64,000 nt of DNA. Origin: CANKBT01 sp038235705. Lineage in GTDB: Bacteria > Actinomycetota > Actinomycetes > Mycobacteriales > SCTD01. Below the pieces are notes generated by a model. It did no database searches. It saw only the letters and a list, made by a program, of their open reading frames with translations, and was not told where the DNA came from. Positions within the stretch are counted from its first letter, which is position 1, and the number at the start of each line of letters is the position of its first letter. Made by a program: the position numbers and the translations under genes. This document shows, piece after piece, positions 33,115 to 42,112 of the stretch. The DNA is taken from the NCBI GenBank assembly GCA_038235705.1, contig JBBSTR010000001.1, forward strand, positions 59,119-123,118, given 5' to 3'.

Positions 33115-34176
33115 GTGACGCGCACCCGGCTGGTCCTGCTGTTCGGCGGCCGCAGCACCGAGCACGCGATCTCCTGCCTGTCGGCCGGCAGCGTCCTGGC
33201 GACGCTGGACCCCGCGCGCTACGACGTGGTCGCGGTGGGCATCACCCCCGAGGGGCGCTGGGTGCTCGGCCCGACCGATCCCCGGTCGCTCCGGCTGCAG
33301 GGCCGCAGGCTCCCCACGATCACCGACGGCACCCCGGCCGTGCTCGCCGGCGACCCGAGCTCCGGGGGCCTGCGGGTCCGGGAGGGTGCCAGAGAGGTCC
33401 TGCACAGCGCCGACGTCGTCTGGCCGCTGCTGCACGGTCCTTACGGCGAGGACGGAACCGTCCAGGGCCTGCTCGAGCTGGCCGACGTCCCGTACGTGGG
33501 CAGCGGGGTGCTCGCCAGCGCCGCGGCGATGGACAAGGCGATCGCCAAGGTGCTGCTGCGCGACGCCGGGCTGCCGGTCGCCGATGCCGTCGTGCTGCGC
33601 CGCGGCGACGACCTGACCGTGGTCGAACGGCTGGGCATGCCGGTGTTCGTCAAGCCGGCCCGGGGTGGGTCGAGCATCGGCATCACGCGGGTGGACGAGA
33701 CCGGCGCGCTGGTGGCCGCGCTCGAGACCGCCTGGGCAGCCGACCCGAAGGCGCTCGTCGAGTCCTCGGTGGTCGGCCGCGAGATCGAGTGCGGCGTGCT
33801 GGACGGGCCGGCCGGGCCCGAGGCCTCGCTGCCCGCCGAGATCCACCCCCCGCCCGGCGGCTTCTACGACTTCGACACCAAGTACCTCGACGGGGCGCGC
33901 CTCGACGTGCCTGCGGACCTGCCCGAGGCGACCGTGCACCAGGTGCAGAAGATGGCGGTCGCGGCCTTTCGCGCCCTCGGGTGCGAGGGGCTTGCACGGG
34001 TCGACTTCTTCGTGCCGCAGCAGGGCCTGCCAACCGTCAACGAGGTCAACACGATGCCCGGGTTCACCCCCACGTCGATGTTCCCGCGGATGTGGGCCGC
34101 GTCCGGCCTCGCGTACGAGGACCTGGTGGACCGGCTCGTGCAGACGGCGCTGACCCGTCCCGTCGGGCTGCGCTGA
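33115..34176 (+). CDS. ddlA: D-alanine--D-alanine ligase
   Basis: 353-residue ATP-grasp ligase making the D-Ala-D-Ala dipeptide of peptidoglycan. LLFGGRSTEHAISCLSAGSV lies at about 6-25. The ATP-binding GGSSIGITRV, then NEVNTMPGFTPTSMFP with metal ligands, are intact. GTG 33115 is probably read from a leaderless transcript. It is 73 bases downstream of the GH15 gene and convergent with the DUF3515 lipoprotein gene. Confidence 0.95.
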   Translation: MTRTRLVLLFGGRSTEHAISCLSAGSVLATLDPARYDVVAVGITPEGRWVLGPTDPRSLRLQGRRLPTITDGTPAVLAGDPSSGGLRVREGAREVLHSADVVWPLLHGPYGEDGTVQGLLELADVPYVGSGVLASAAAMDKAIAKVLLRDAGLPVADAVVLRRGDDLTVVERLGMPVFVKPARGGSSIGITRVDETGALVAALETAWAADPKALVESSVVGREIECGVLDGPAGPEASLPAEIHPPPGGFYDFDTKYLDGARLDVPADLPEATVHQVQKMAVAAFRALGCEGLARVDFFVPQQGLPTVNEVNTMPGFTPTSMFPRMWAASGLAYEDLVDRLVQTALTRPVGLR

Positions 34177-34195
34177 CCTGCCTCCTCGGGCAGTG

Positions 34196-34693
34196 CTAAC
34201 CGGGTGCAGGAGCTTTCGGCAGGGTGTCCAGCAAGGGGACGAGGAAGCGCTGGATGACGGTGGCGTCGTCGCCGTCGGGCACCAGGACCGAGACGGTGAC
34301 GGCGGTCCCGCGGCTCGTGAACAGCGTGGCTGCCCCGAGGTCGTCCTGCTCGAAGCCGAGCAGCCGGTCGTCGTTCGGTGGCCCGAGGACGAACGGCTCC
34401 CCGTTCTGCCCGGCCGGCCCCGCGGCAGGGACACCGCAGGTGAGGACCACGGCCGGGTCGCCCCAGGCCGCCACCCTGGTCGGGTCGGCCGTGACCGCCC
34501 GTCGTCCGAGCTTCCCGCCGAGCGTCTGCGGGAGCAGCGGCGCGAGCCGGGCGCAGACCGCTGCGCCGGCGGCGTCGACCGGGGGCGGGGTGACACTGAC
34601 GGGACCGGGGGCCGGCTGGTCGCTGCCGGAGCAGCCGCTGAGGACGAGCGCGGCCAGCAGCAGGAGCGCCGTCAGAGGTTGATGACCGGGCAC
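34196..34693 (-). CDS. DUF3515 lipoprotein
   Basis: 165 residues: a signal peptide with lipobox LSGC (about 18-21), a Pro/Thr linker and a DUF3515-type domain with two Cys (AVCARL and LTCGVP) likely in a disulfide. The domain is actinobacteria-specific and of unknown role; it is usually found between ddl, an Lrp-like gene and thiL, as here. GTG 34693 lies inside the preceding gene, an overlap of 22 bases; no later start would leave a signal peptide. Confidence 0.8.
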   Translation of the reverse strand: MPGHQPLTALLLLAALVLSGCSGSDQPAPGPVSVTPPPVDAAGAAVCARLAPLLPQTLGGKLGRRAVTADPTRVAAWGDPAVVLTCGVPAAGPAGQNGEPFVLGPPNDDRLLGFEQDDLGAATLFTSRGTAVTVSVLVPDGDDATVIQRFLVPLLDTLPKAPAPG

Positions 34694-34902
34694 GTCACGG
34701 TCCGGGTGATGCCCTCGACGGCCTGGATGCCCTCGGCCACGAGCCGGCCGAGCTCGTCGACATCGGTCGCGGACACCTTCGTGATGACGTCATAGCCGCC
34801 GGTGAGCACCTCGGAGCTGTCGACCCCGGGCAGTGCCGCCGTCTCGCGGGCCACCTCGGCTGACCGACCGATCTCGGTCTGGATGAGGATGTACGCCTGC
34901 AC
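34672..34902 (-). CDS. Stand-alone Lrp/AsnC ligand-binding (RAM) domain protein
   Basis: 76 residues, only the alpha-beta RAM domain of Lrp/AsnC regulators (AYILIQTEIGRS ... GGYDVITKV). There is no helix-turn-helix, so it cannot bind DNA alone; such proteins are thought to bind amino acids or partner with full-length regulators. ATG 34902 is 51 bases from the divergent thiL start. The 3' end overlaps the DUF3515 gene by 22 bases. The place next to thiL is conserved in Actinomycetota. Confidence 0.9.
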   Translation of the reverse strand: MQAYILIQTEIGRSAEVARETAALPGVDSSEVLTGGYDVITKVSATDVDELGRLVAEGIQAVEGITRTVTCPVINL

Positions 34903-34953
34903 CGCGATGGTCGCGCTCCGCTCGGGTCCGCCCCCATCGGGTAGGGGGCTGTC

Positions 34954-35946
34954 GTGACCACGCTAGGGCAAGACGACGACCCAGGGGATGCCCGGACGCT
35001 CGGTGAGGCAGGGGAGCCGGACGTCGTGAGGCGGGTGACTGCGCGGTTGCTCCGCCCTGGTAGCCGGGCCGAGGTCGGGCCCGGCGACGACGCTGCTGTT
35101 GTGCCGGCACCGGACGGCCGGGTGGTCGCTACGACGGACGTGCTGGTCGAGGGCGTCCACTTTCGGCAAGACTGGTCGAGCCCGCGGGACGTCGGGCACA
35201 AGGCTGCTGCGGCCAACCTCGCGGACGTCGCGGCGATGGGTGCCACCCCGACCGCTCTGCTCGTCGGTCTCGCGGCGCCGGCCGGCCTGACCCTGGACTG
35301 GGCGCTCGAGCTGGCCGAGGGGCTGGCCGCCGAGGCGGCCCTGGTCGGGGCGGAGGTGGTCGGTGGCGACACCGTCAGCTCCGGCCACTACGGGAGTGAC
35401 ACCGACGGCTCGCACGCCGTCGGCCCCGTGATGGTGTCGGTGACCGCGCTCGGAGACCTCGACGGTCGCCGTCCCGTGCTGCGCAGCGGGGCCCGACCGG
35501 GAGACCTGCTCGTCCACGCCGGCCTGCTCGGCTGGTCCGCGGCCGGACTGGCCGCCCTGCGAGCCGGTCGCCGGTCCGGGCCGACCGTGGACGCGCACCG
35601 CAGGCCGGCTCCGCCGTACGCCTTGGGGGTGGTCCTTGCCCGGCTCGGGGCCACGGCGATGATGGACGTCAGCGACGGGCTGGTGCAGGACCTCGCGAGG
35701 CTCGCCACCGCCTCCGAGGTCGGGATCGAGCTGGACACCGCGCTGCTGCCCGAGGACGAGGAGGTCGACGTGCAGGACCAGCTGACCGGGGGCGAGGATC
35801 ACGGCCTGGTCGCCACCGTGCCCTCGGGGGTCGTCCTGCCCGACGGTGTGCGGCTGCTCGGGACGGTCACGCCGCCCGGCCGGCACGGACCTGGCCTGCG
35901 GATCCTCGGGACGCAGCCGCAGGGTCAAGGCTGGACGCACTGGTGA
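34954..35946 (+). CDS. thiL: Thiamine-monophosphate kinase
   Basis: 330 residues; phosphorylates thiamine phosphate to thiamine diphosphate. PurM/ThiL fold with GPGDDAAV (about 42-49), TTDVLVEGVHF, NLADVAAMGA, and a late DVSDGLVQDL. GTG 34954 stands 6 bases after TAGGGG (34942-34947), suggesting leaderless start. Overlaps thiD by GTGA. It also supplies the cofactor of the E1 enzyme in this window. Confidence 0.95.
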   Translation: MTTLGQDDDPGDARTLGEAGEPDVVRRVTARLLRPGSRAEVGPGDDAAVVPAPDGRVVATTDVLVEGVHFRQDWSSPRDVGHKAAAANLADVAAMGATPTALLVGLAAPAGLTLDWALELAEGLAAEAALVGAEVVGGDTVSSGHYGSDTDGSHAVGPVMVSVTALGDLDGRRPVLRSGARPGDLLVHAGLLGWSAAGLAALRAGRRSGPTVDAHRRPAPPYALGVVLARLGATAMMDVSDGLVQDLARLATASEVGIELDTALLPEDEEVDVQDQLTGGEDHGLVATVPSGVVLPDGVRLLGTVTPPGRHGPGLRILGTQPQGQGWTHW

Positions 35947-36728
35947 AGCGTGTCCTCACGATCGCCGGGTCCGACTCCGGTGGGGGCGCCGGCATCCAGG
36001 CCGACCTCAAGACGATGCTGGCCCTCGGCGTGCACGGCATGAGCGTCATCACGGCGGTGACGGCCCAGAACACCCTGGGTGTCCAGGGGGCGTGGCAGCT
36101 GTCGGTCGAGGCGGTACGCGCCCAGCTCGCGAGCGTGCTCGACGACATCGGCGTGGACGCCGTGAAGACCGGCATGCTGTCCGGGGCCGAGGTCGTCGTC
36201 ACCGTCGCCGACGGCCTCGCGCAGGTTACGGCGCCGATCGTGGTCGACCCCGTCTGCGTGAGCACCCACGGCGACGTCCTGCTCGCCCCGGTGGCCCTCG
36301 AGGTGATGATCGACCGGCTGCTCCCGCTGGCGACGGTCGTCACGCCCAACCTGCCCGAGCTGGCGCTGCTCACCGGCGTTCAGGTGCAGACCGAGCACGA
36401 CCTGCGGCGCGGCGCGGACGCGCTGCTGACGCTGGGCCCGACCTGGGCGCTCGTGAAGGGCGGCCACCTCGCCGGCGACGCCGTGGACCTGCTCACCGAC
36501 GGCACCACCGAGCTGCTCCTGCGGGGACCGCGACTGTCCCGCAGGCACACGCACGGGACGGGCTGCACGCTGGCGAGCGCGCTCGCCAGCCGCCTCGCGC
36601 GGGGAGACGACGTGCCGGCCGCCGCTCGGGAGGCCAAGGCCTACGTCACAGGGGCCATCGACGCCGGCTTCGCGCTCGGGTCAGGGACCGGGCCGGTCCA
36701 TCACGGGTGGCGGCTACCTGCGGGATGA
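35943..36728 (+). CDS. thiD: Hydroxymethylpyrimidine/phosphomethylpyrimidine kinase
   Basis: 261-residue ribokinase-fold enzyme that phosphorylates HMP and HMP-phosphate for thiamine synthesis. AGSDSGGGAGIQADLK (8-23) is the substrate region, and HGTGCTLASA holds the anion hole and catalytic Cys/Asp neighbourhood. GTG 35943 overlaps thiL. Convergent with the small W-rich gene that follows, 28 bases away. Confidence 0.95.
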   Translation: MKRVLTIAGSDSGGGAGIQADLKTMLALGVHGMSVITAVTAQNTLGVQGAWQLSVEAVRAQLASVLDDIGVDAVKTGMLSGAEVVVTVADGLAQVTAPIVVDPVCVSTHGDVLLAPVALEVMIDRLLPLATVVTPNLPELALLTGVQVQTEHDLRRGADALLTLGPTWALVKGGHLAGDAVDLLTDGTTELLLRGPRLSRRHTHGTGCTLASALASRLARGDDVPAAAREAKAYVTGAIDAGFALGSGTGPVHHGWRLPAG

Positions 36729-36756
36729 TGCAGCGCAGGCACCCGGGTCACACAGC

Positions 36757-36930
36757 TCAGGCGTTGTCGAGACGGTCGCGCTCGTCCTCGGCCGCGGTGC
36801 GCTCGGCCGCCAGCTCGAGCGCCCGCTCGGCCTGCTCCCGGGTGTCGTACGGACCCAGCCGGTCCTTCGGGACGGTCGGCCCGGAGTCGTCCTCGGCCTG
36901 GTTCCTGGTCAACGACCACCACCACGCCAT
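36757..36930 (-). CDS. Small tryptophan-rich conserved-type protein
   Basis: 57 residues beginning MAWWWSLTRNQAEDD and containing DRLGPYDTREQAERAL, a SPOR-like short motif common to small actinobacterial proteins of unknown function. ATG 36930 has a strong Shine-Dalgarno (GGAGG at 36936-36940), which supports expression. It lies 32 bases downstream of rpmB on the same strand and may be co-transcribed with it. Confidence 0.75.
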   Translation of the reverse strand: MAWWWSLTRNQAEDDSGPTVPKDRLGPYDTREQAERALELAAERTAAEDERDRLDNA

Positions 36931-36962
36931 GCCGACCTCCGGTTCTTGCTGCCTCGCTGGGC

Positions 36963-37160
36963 TCAGGCCCGGGCGACCTTGCCGGCCTTGATGCAGGACG
37001 TGCAGACGTCGAGCTTCATCGGCTGCTTGCCGGACTTGCCGGACAGCGCCCGAACCGTCTGGATGTTCGGGTTCCAGCGCCGGGGGGTGCGGCGGTGGGA
37101 GTGGCTGACCGACATCCCGAAGCCGGGTCCCTTGCCGCAGACGTCGCAGTGGGCAGACAC
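36963..37160 (-). CDS. rpmB: 50S ribosomal protein L28
   Basis: 65 residues with the L28 core (GFGMSVSHSHRRTPRRW, 13-29; NIQTV). The pairs CDVC (5-8) and CTSC (53-56) make it the zinc-binding form; organisms may also carry a zinc-free paralogue used under zinc limitation. GTG 37160 follows GGAG. Divergent from recG; an extended -10 TGcTAACGT is read on this strand around 37224-37229. Confidence 0.95.
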   Translation of the reverse strand: MSAHCDVCGKGPGFGMSVSHSHRRTPRRWNPNIQTVRALSGKSGKQPMKLDVCTSCIKAGKVARA

Positions 37161-37223
37161 GGGGAGCTCCTCGATCGAACGGTCAGGGGGGCCGCACGCC
37201 GACAGCGGCAGGCACAGCGGATG

Positions 37224-37232
37224 ACGTTAGCA
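37224..37232 (-). promoter_or_regulatory. Candidate extended -10 promoter of rpmB
   Basis: On the minus strand TG-C-TAACGT forms an extended -10 about 64 bases before the rpmB start. A TTGACC lies upstream but at a spacing (13) too short for a classical promoter. Confidence 0.35.
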
Positions 37233-37295
37233 GCACGGCTACGGTCAACCGCACCACCGCCGCCTCGCGGACCAGGGACCGACAGGGAGACCGAC

Positions 37296-39470
37296 GTGCC
37301 GTCCGCCGCCCCGACGCCTGCGGGCCTTGAGATGACCGCGCCCCTGACCGACGCGCTCGGGAGCAAGACGGCGAAGGTGCTGGGGGAGGGCCTCGGTCTG
37401 CGGACGGTCGCCGACCTCGTCCACCACTGGCCTCGGCGTTACGCCGAGCGGGGCGCACTCACCCCGCTGTCGGACCTGGTGGAAGGTGAGCACGTGACGG
37501 TCCGGGCCCGGGTCGCGAGCACGTCGGTCCGCAGCGTTCACGGCCGCGGCAAGAGCGCGCAGGTCCGGATGGCGGAGGTCGTCATCACCGACGGCCGCAG
37601 CCGGCTGACCCTGGTCTGGTTCCGGCAGGGCGACTACCACGCGGGTCGGCTGCCAGAGGGCACCGAGGGGCTGTTCGCCGGCAAGGTCAGCCGGTTCGGT
37701 CAGAAGCTGCAGCTGATGCACCCGGAGGCGCAGCTCGACGAGGAGCTGGACGCGGCCGGCTTCGCGGGCCGCCTCGTGCCGCTCTACCCGGCTACGGCGA
37801 AGATGCCGACCTGGAACATCGCGAAGGCCGTCGGCACGGTCCTCGACATCCTGGACGTCGGTCCGGACCCGCTCCCGGTCCGCGTCCGAGAGCAGCACGC
37901 CCTCCTGGACCTCCGCGAGGCGCTCGAGGGCATCCACCGGCCGGTCGACCCCGCGCAGCGCGACCAGGCCCGCCGGCGCTTGGTCTGGGACGAGGCGACC
38001 GTGCTCCAGGTGGTGCTCGCCCAGCGCCGCGCGGCAGCCCGCGCCGAGCCGGGCCGTCCCAGGCCCGGTCGCAAGCAGGGGCTCCTGGCCGCGTTCGACG
38101 CGGCGAGCCCCTTCACGCTCACCGACGGCCAGCGGACGGTCGGCGAGACGCTGGCGGCCGAGCTGACCCGCCCCGAGCCGATGCACCGGCTGCTGCAGGG
38201 TGAGGTCGGGTCGGGCAAGACCCTCGTCGCCCTGCGGGCGATGCTTCAGGTCGTCGACAGTGGCGGCCAGGCGGCGCTGCTCGCCCCGACCGAGGTGCTC
38301 GCCCAGCAGCACGCCCGGTCGCTGCGTGCGCTGCTCGGGCCGGCAGGTCGCGCGGGCGAGCTGGACGCGGCGGAGACCGCGACCTCGGTGGCGCTGCTCA
38401 CCGGCTCCTTGACCTCGGTGGCTCGGCGCGATGCCCGGGCCGCCGTCGCGGACGGCTCGGCGGGCATCGTCGTCGGCACCCACGCCCTGCTCAGCGAGGG
38501 CGTCGACTTCGCCGACCTCGGTCTCGTCGTGGTCGACGAGCAGCACCGGTTCGGCGTCGAGCAGCGCGAGGTGCTGCGAGCCAAGGGCGCCGCCCCGCAC
38601 GTGCTCGTGATGACCGCGACCCCGATCCCGCGGACGGTCGCGATGACCGTGTACGGCGACCTCGAGGCACTCACCCTGACCGGGCTCCCGGCCGGGCGGC
38701 AACCTCTGGTCACGCACGTGGTCCCGCTGGCCGAGCACCGCGACTGGATGGCTCGCACCTGGGCCCGGGTGCAGGAAGCGGTGGCGCAAGGCCACCAGGC
38801 GTTCGTCGTGTGCCCCCAGGTCGACCCGGCCGACGAGCCTGCCGAACGCGGCGGCCGTCACCCGGCCGCGGCGCTGGAGGTCGCCCCCCGCCTGTCCGCC
38901 CGCGAGCTGGCCGGGCTCCGGGTCGAGGTGCTCCACGGCCGGATGCGCCCCGACGACAAGGAGGACGTGATGGCCCGCTTCACCGGTGGCGTCACGGAGG
39001 TGCTCGTCGCGACGACCGTCATCGAGGTCGGCGTCGACGTGCCGAACGCCACCGTGATGGTGGTCCTGGACGCCGACCGGTTCGGCGTCAGCCAGCTGCA
39101 CCAGCTGCGCGGCCGGGTCGGCCGGGGCTCGGCCGCAAGCCTCTGCCTGCTGGTCACGGAGGCACCGGCCGGCAGCACGGCGCGCGCCCGGGTCGAGGCG
39201 GTCGCGGCCACGTCCGACGGCTTCGCGCTCGCCCGTGTCGACCTCGAGCAGCGACGCGAGGGCAACGTCCTCGGCACCGAGCAGTCCGGGGGGCGTACGT
39301 CGGTCAAGCTGCTGCGCCTGCTCGAGGACGAGGACGTCATCGTGGCCGCCCGGGTCCTGGCCGAGCGGGTCGTCGCGGACGACCCGACGCTCGCGGCCCA
39401 CCCGGGCCTCGCGGTCGCGGTCGCCGCCGTGCTGCGCCCCGACGACGCGGCTTACCTGGAACGCGGATGA
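37296..39470 (+). CDS. recG: ATP-dependent DNA helicase RecG
   Basis: 724-residue branched-DNA helicase acting at stalled forks. OB-fold wedge domain in the first 300 residues, Walker A GEVGSGKT, DExH box VVDEQHRFG, motif VMTATPIPRT, and the C-terminal LHQLRGRVGRG. GTG 37296 follows AGGGAGA; ATG 37332 is a weaker alternative, and longer frames run into the divergent rpmB. Neighbours rsmD and coaD follow. Confidence 0.95.
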   Translation: MPSAAPTPAGLEMTAPLTDALGSKTAKVLGEGLGLRTVADLVHHWPRRYAERGALTPLSDLVEGEHVTVRARVASTSVRSVHGRGKSAQVRMAEVVITDGRSRLTLVWFRQGDYHAGRLPEGTEGLFAGKVSRFGQKLQLMHPEAQLDEELDAAGFAGRLVPLYPATAKMPTWNIAKAVGTVLDILDVGPDPLPVRVREQHALLDLREALEGIHRPVDPAQRDQARRRLVWDEATVLQVVLAQRRAAARAEPGRPRPGRKQGLLAAFDAASPFTLTDGQRTVGETLAAELTRPEPMHRLLQGEVGSGKTLVALRAMLQVVDSGGQAALLAPTEVLAQQHARSLRALLGPAGRAGELDAAETATSVALLTGSLTSVARRDARAAVADGSAGIVVGTHALLSEGVDFADLGLVVVDEQHRFGVEQREVLRAKGAAPHVLVMTATPIPRTVAMTVYGDLEALTLTGLPAGRQPLVTHVVPLAEHRDWMARTWARVQEAVAQGHQAFVVCPQVDPADEPAERGGRHPAAALEVAPRLSARELAGLRVEVLHGRMRPDDKEDVMARFTGGVTEVLVATTVIEVGVDVPNATVMVVLDADRFGVSQLHQLRGRVGRGSAASLCLLVTEAPAGSTARARVEAVAATSDGFALARVDLEQRREGNVLGTEQSGGRTSVKLLRLLEDEDVIVAARVLAERVVADDPTLAAHPGLAVAVAAVLRPDDAAYLERG

Positions 39471-39498
39471 CGACCCTGTCGGGCCGGGGGGAACGCGG

Positions 39499-40140
39499 AT
39501 GACCCGGATCATCGCCGGTGCGCACCGGGGCAGGCGGCTCCAGGTGCCCCCCGGGGACGGGACCCGACCGACGTCCGACCGTGCGCGGGAGGGCCTGTTC
39601 AGCTCGCTGCAGAGCCTGCTGGACCTGGACGGCGCGAGCGTCCTCGAGCTGTACGCAGGCTCCGGAGCGCTCGGGCTCGAGGCGCGCTCCCGCGGCGCCG
39701 GACCGGTGACCCTGGTCGAGCGAGACCCGGCGGCGCTGGCAGCGCTGCGGGCCAACGCGGCGCTGCTCGGCGAGCCGGTCCTGGTCGTCGCGGCCGACGT
39801 GGACACCTTTCTCGCGAGGCCGTCCCAGCCGTACGACCTGGTGCTCGCCGACCCCCCGTACGCCCTGGACGTGGACGAGGTGCTCGCCGCGGTCCGGGAC
39901 CGGGTGTGCCCCGGCGGCGTGGTCGTGCTGGAACGAGCGACCCGCGGGCCGGCGCCGACCTGGCCCCCGGGGCTCGTGCCGGTCCGGTCCCGTCGGTACG
40001 GCGAAGCCACGCTGCACTACGCCCTGCGAGACGACGCCGAGAGGCCCGGGACGGACGCACGTGGAGGAGCGACCCCGGTCGAGCGTCTAGGCTCCGCGGC
40101 CATGACGGGTACCCCAGTCCCAGCGGGTGAGATCGCATGA
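39499..40140 (+). CDS. rsmD: 16S rRNA (guanine966-N2)-methyltransferase
   Basis: 213 residues. MTRIIAGAHRGRRL is the usual N-terminus, VLELYAGSGALGLEA (about 48-62) binds SAM, and the catalytic motif is ADPPY. The C-terminal 30 residues are a low-complexity tail. ATG 39499 lies in the second copy of a GGAACGCGGATGAC repeat also found at the recG end. Overlaps coaD by ATGA. Confidence 0.93.
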   Translation: MTRIIAGAHRGRRLQVPPGDGTRPTSDRAREGLFSSLQSLLDLDGASVLELYAGSGALGLEARSRGAGPVTLVERDPAALAALRANAALLGEPVLVVAADVDTFLARPSQPYDLVLADPPYALDVDEVLAAVRDRVCPGGVVVLERATRGPAPTWPPGLVPVRSRRYGEATLHYALRDDAERPGTDARGGATPVERLGSAAMTGTPVPAGEIA

Positions 40141-40622
40141 GGAAGGCGGTCTGCCCCGGCTCCTTCGACCCGGTGACCCTCGGCCACCTGGACATCGTCG
40201 GTCGCGCCAGCGCGATCTACGACGAGGTCACCGTCGCGGTGCTGGTGAACCAGAAGAAGAGCTCGCTGTTCACCGTCGAGGAGCGCATCGCGATGCTGCG
40301 CGAGGTGACCGCTGACTACGGCAACGTGGTCGTGAGCAGCTTCCGTGGACTGCTCGTCGACTGGTGCCGCGCGAACGACGTGCCGGTCATCGTCAAGGGG
40401 CTGCGGGCGATCAGCGACTTCGACTACGAGCTGCAGATGGCGCAGATGAACCACGGGCTCGCCGGCGTCGAGACGCTGTTCATGACGACCAACCCGCTGT
40501 TCTCCTTCCTGTCCAGCAGCCTCGTCAAGGAGGTCGCGACGTACGGCGGCAACGTCGAGAACCTGGTCCCCGACCTGGTGCGGCGTCGGCTGACGGACCG
40601 GCTGTCCGAGCAGGCGGGGTAG
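40137..40622 (+). CDS. coaD: Phosphopantetheine adenylyltransferase
   Basis: 161 residues; makes dephospho-CoA from phosphopantetheine and ATP. PGSFDPVTLGHLDIV (8-22) includes the (T/H)xGH nucleotidyltransferase motif, VKGLRAISDFDYE binds substrate, and SSSLVKEVATYGG closes the site. ATG 40137 overlaps rsmD, the standard pairing. Confidence 0.97.
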   Translation: MRKAVCPGSFDPVTLGHLDIVGRASAIYDEVTVAVLVNQKKSSLFTVEERIAMLREVTADYGNVVVSSFRGLLVDWCRANDVPVIVKGLRAISDFDYELQMAQMNHGLAGVETLFMTTNPLFSFLSSSLVKEVATYGGNVENLVPDLVRRRLTDRLSEQAG

Positions 40623-40631
40623 TCAGGTCTC

Positions 40632-41288
40632 ATGGCTGAGCCGAGCACGGACCCCGAGACGACCCCTGACGGGGACGCAATCCTCACCGGCGAGGCGGGT
40701 GGCGAGCTGGACCGGGTGCAGGACACCCTGCTGCGCCTCACCCAGCTGGTCGAGGGCGCACGTTCGATGCCGCTGTCCGCCTCGTGCGTGCTCAACCGCA
40801 GCGAGGTGCTGGGGCTGCTCGACGAGCTGAGGGTCGGTCTGCCCAGCGCGATCGGCGAGGCACGCGAGCTGCTCGGCGACCGCGTCGGGGTGGTGGCGGC
40901 CGGACGTCGTCAGGCCGGTGAGCTGCTCGAGCAGGCGCGCGCCGAGCGGGAGCGCCTCGTGTCGGAGGCGACGGTGCTTGATGAGGCCGAGCAGCGGGCG
41001 GAGCAGCTGCTCGAGGTCAGCCACGAGCAGGCCGAGGCGATGCGGCGCGAGGTCGAGGACTACGTGGACGGCAAGCTCGCGACGTTCGAGGTCGTGCTGA
41101 CCAAGACCCTGGAGGCGGTGCACCGTGGCCGGTCCCAGCTCGACGGGTCGAGCAGCATGACGTCGCTGGCCCCCGAGGTGCCCGCAAGAAGCCTGGGGGA
41201 GACCGACTACCCGGAGGACGCCCCTCGCACCGGCTCGGAGCGTGAGGACGAGGACGACCGCGAGGATCCCGCGGACAGCAGCCGCTAG
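40632..41288 (+). CDS. sepIVA: DivIVA-like septation protein (SepIVA type)
   Basis: 218 residues with a central coiled-coil (about 85-170, rich in Glu/Ala/Leu: ELLEQARAERERLVSEA) between acidic, disordered ends. In mycobacteria the gene between coaD and the DUF177-rpmF pair is sepIVA, a DivIVA-family protein needed for division and polar growth; position and build match. No membrane segment. ATG 40632 lies 9 bases after coaD. Confidence 0.8.
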   Translation: MAEPSTDPETTPDGDAILTGEAGGELDRVQDTLLRLTQLVEGARSMPLSASCVLNRSEVLGLLDELRVGLPSAIGEARELLGDRVGVVAAGRRQAGELLEQARAERERLVSEATVLDEAEQRAEQLLEVSHEQAEAMRREVEDYVDGKLATFEVVLTKTLEAVHRGRSQLDGSSSMTSLAPEVPARSLGETDYPEDAPRTGSEREDEDDREDPADSSR

Positions 41289-41334
41289 GGTTGTCGACGG
41301 TCTGCCCGCAGCGGCCCCTACCCCTCGGCACAGA

Positions 41335-41925
41335 ATGGACAGGAACCAGACGCCCCGCCTCGATCCCCGACGACCTCTCGTGCTCGACACGCGTGAGCTG
41401 GGCCGTCGCCCCGGATCGATGCGGGAGACCCGTCTCAGCGCCCCGGCCCCCGAGGGCTTCGGGATCGCCGACATCATCGGCGTCCCGACCGGCGCCTCGC
41501 TCGACCTGGCGCTCCGGCTGGAGAGCGTCATGGAGGGCGTGCTCGTCACCGGTGAGGTCACCGCCCCGGTCAGCGGGCAGTGCGGCCGTTGCCTGGAGCC
41601 GATCAGCGACACCGTGACGGTGGGGTTCCAGGAGCTGTACGTCTACCCCGAGGCCGGCAGCGGCACGGACGACGACGCCGACGAGAGCCACGTGGTCGGT
41701 GATCTGCTCGACCTGGAGCCGGCGCTGCGCGACGCGGTGGTCCTCACACTGCCCCTGACCCCCCTGTGCGAGCCCGGCTGCGAAGGCCTCTGCGTCACGT
41801 GCGGAGAGCGCTGGGCCGTGCTGCCGGACGAGCACACCCACGACGTCGTCGACCCCCGGTGGTCGGCGTTGCAGGACCTGATGCCCGCTCACGGGCAGCA
41901 GGCGACCGGAACCGAGGAGAACTGA
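41335..41925 (+). CDS. DUF177 (YceD) family protein
   Basis: 196 residues. YceD/DUF177 proteins sit before rpmF across bacteria and are linked with 23S rRNA or ribosome assembly. Four or more Cys (CGRC near 83-86 and CEPGCEGLCVTC near 144-155) suggest zinc binding. ATG 41335 precedes RNQTPRLDPRRPLVLDTREL. rpmF starts 2 bases after the stop. Confidence 0.9.
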   Translation: MDRNQTPRLDPRRPLVLDTRELGRRPGSMRETRLSAPAPEGFGIADIIGVPTGASLDLALRLESVMEGVLVTGEVTAPVSGQCGRCLEPISDTVTVGFQELYVYPEAGSGTDDDADESHVVGDLLDLEPALRDAVVLTLPLTPLCEPGCEGLCVTCGERWAVLPDEHTHDVVDPRWSALQDLMPAHGQQATGTEEN

Positions 41926-41927
41926 CG

Positions 41928-42098
41928 ATGGCCGTCCCGAAGCGCAAGATGTCCCGCAGCAACACCCGCTCGCGTCGCTCGCAGTGGAAGACCTCCCTCC
42001 CCGTGCTGGTCACCTGCGACCGCGGGCACACCACCCGGCCGCACACGGTCTGCCCGGAGTGCGGTCGCTACGACAAGCGCACCGTCGTCGTCGTCTGA
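41928..42098 (+). CDS. rpmF: 50S ribosomal protein L32
   Basis: 56 residues with the invariant start MAVPKRKMSRSNTRSRRSQW and two zinc pairs (C..GH and CPECG). ATG 41928 follows AGGAG. Part of the DUF177-rpmF-ACP-rnc run. Confidence 0.97.
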   Translation: MAVPKRKMSRSNTRSRRSQWKTSLPVLVTCDRGHTTRPHTVCPECGRYDKRTVVVV

Positions 42099-42112
42099 GC
42101 CACCCCGCTGCC

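Noticed and set aside
34176..34196. Bidirectional terminator between ddlA and the DUF3515 gene
   Set aside because: Only a 5-6 base stem (CTGCC/GGGCAG) without a U-tract; too weak to list.
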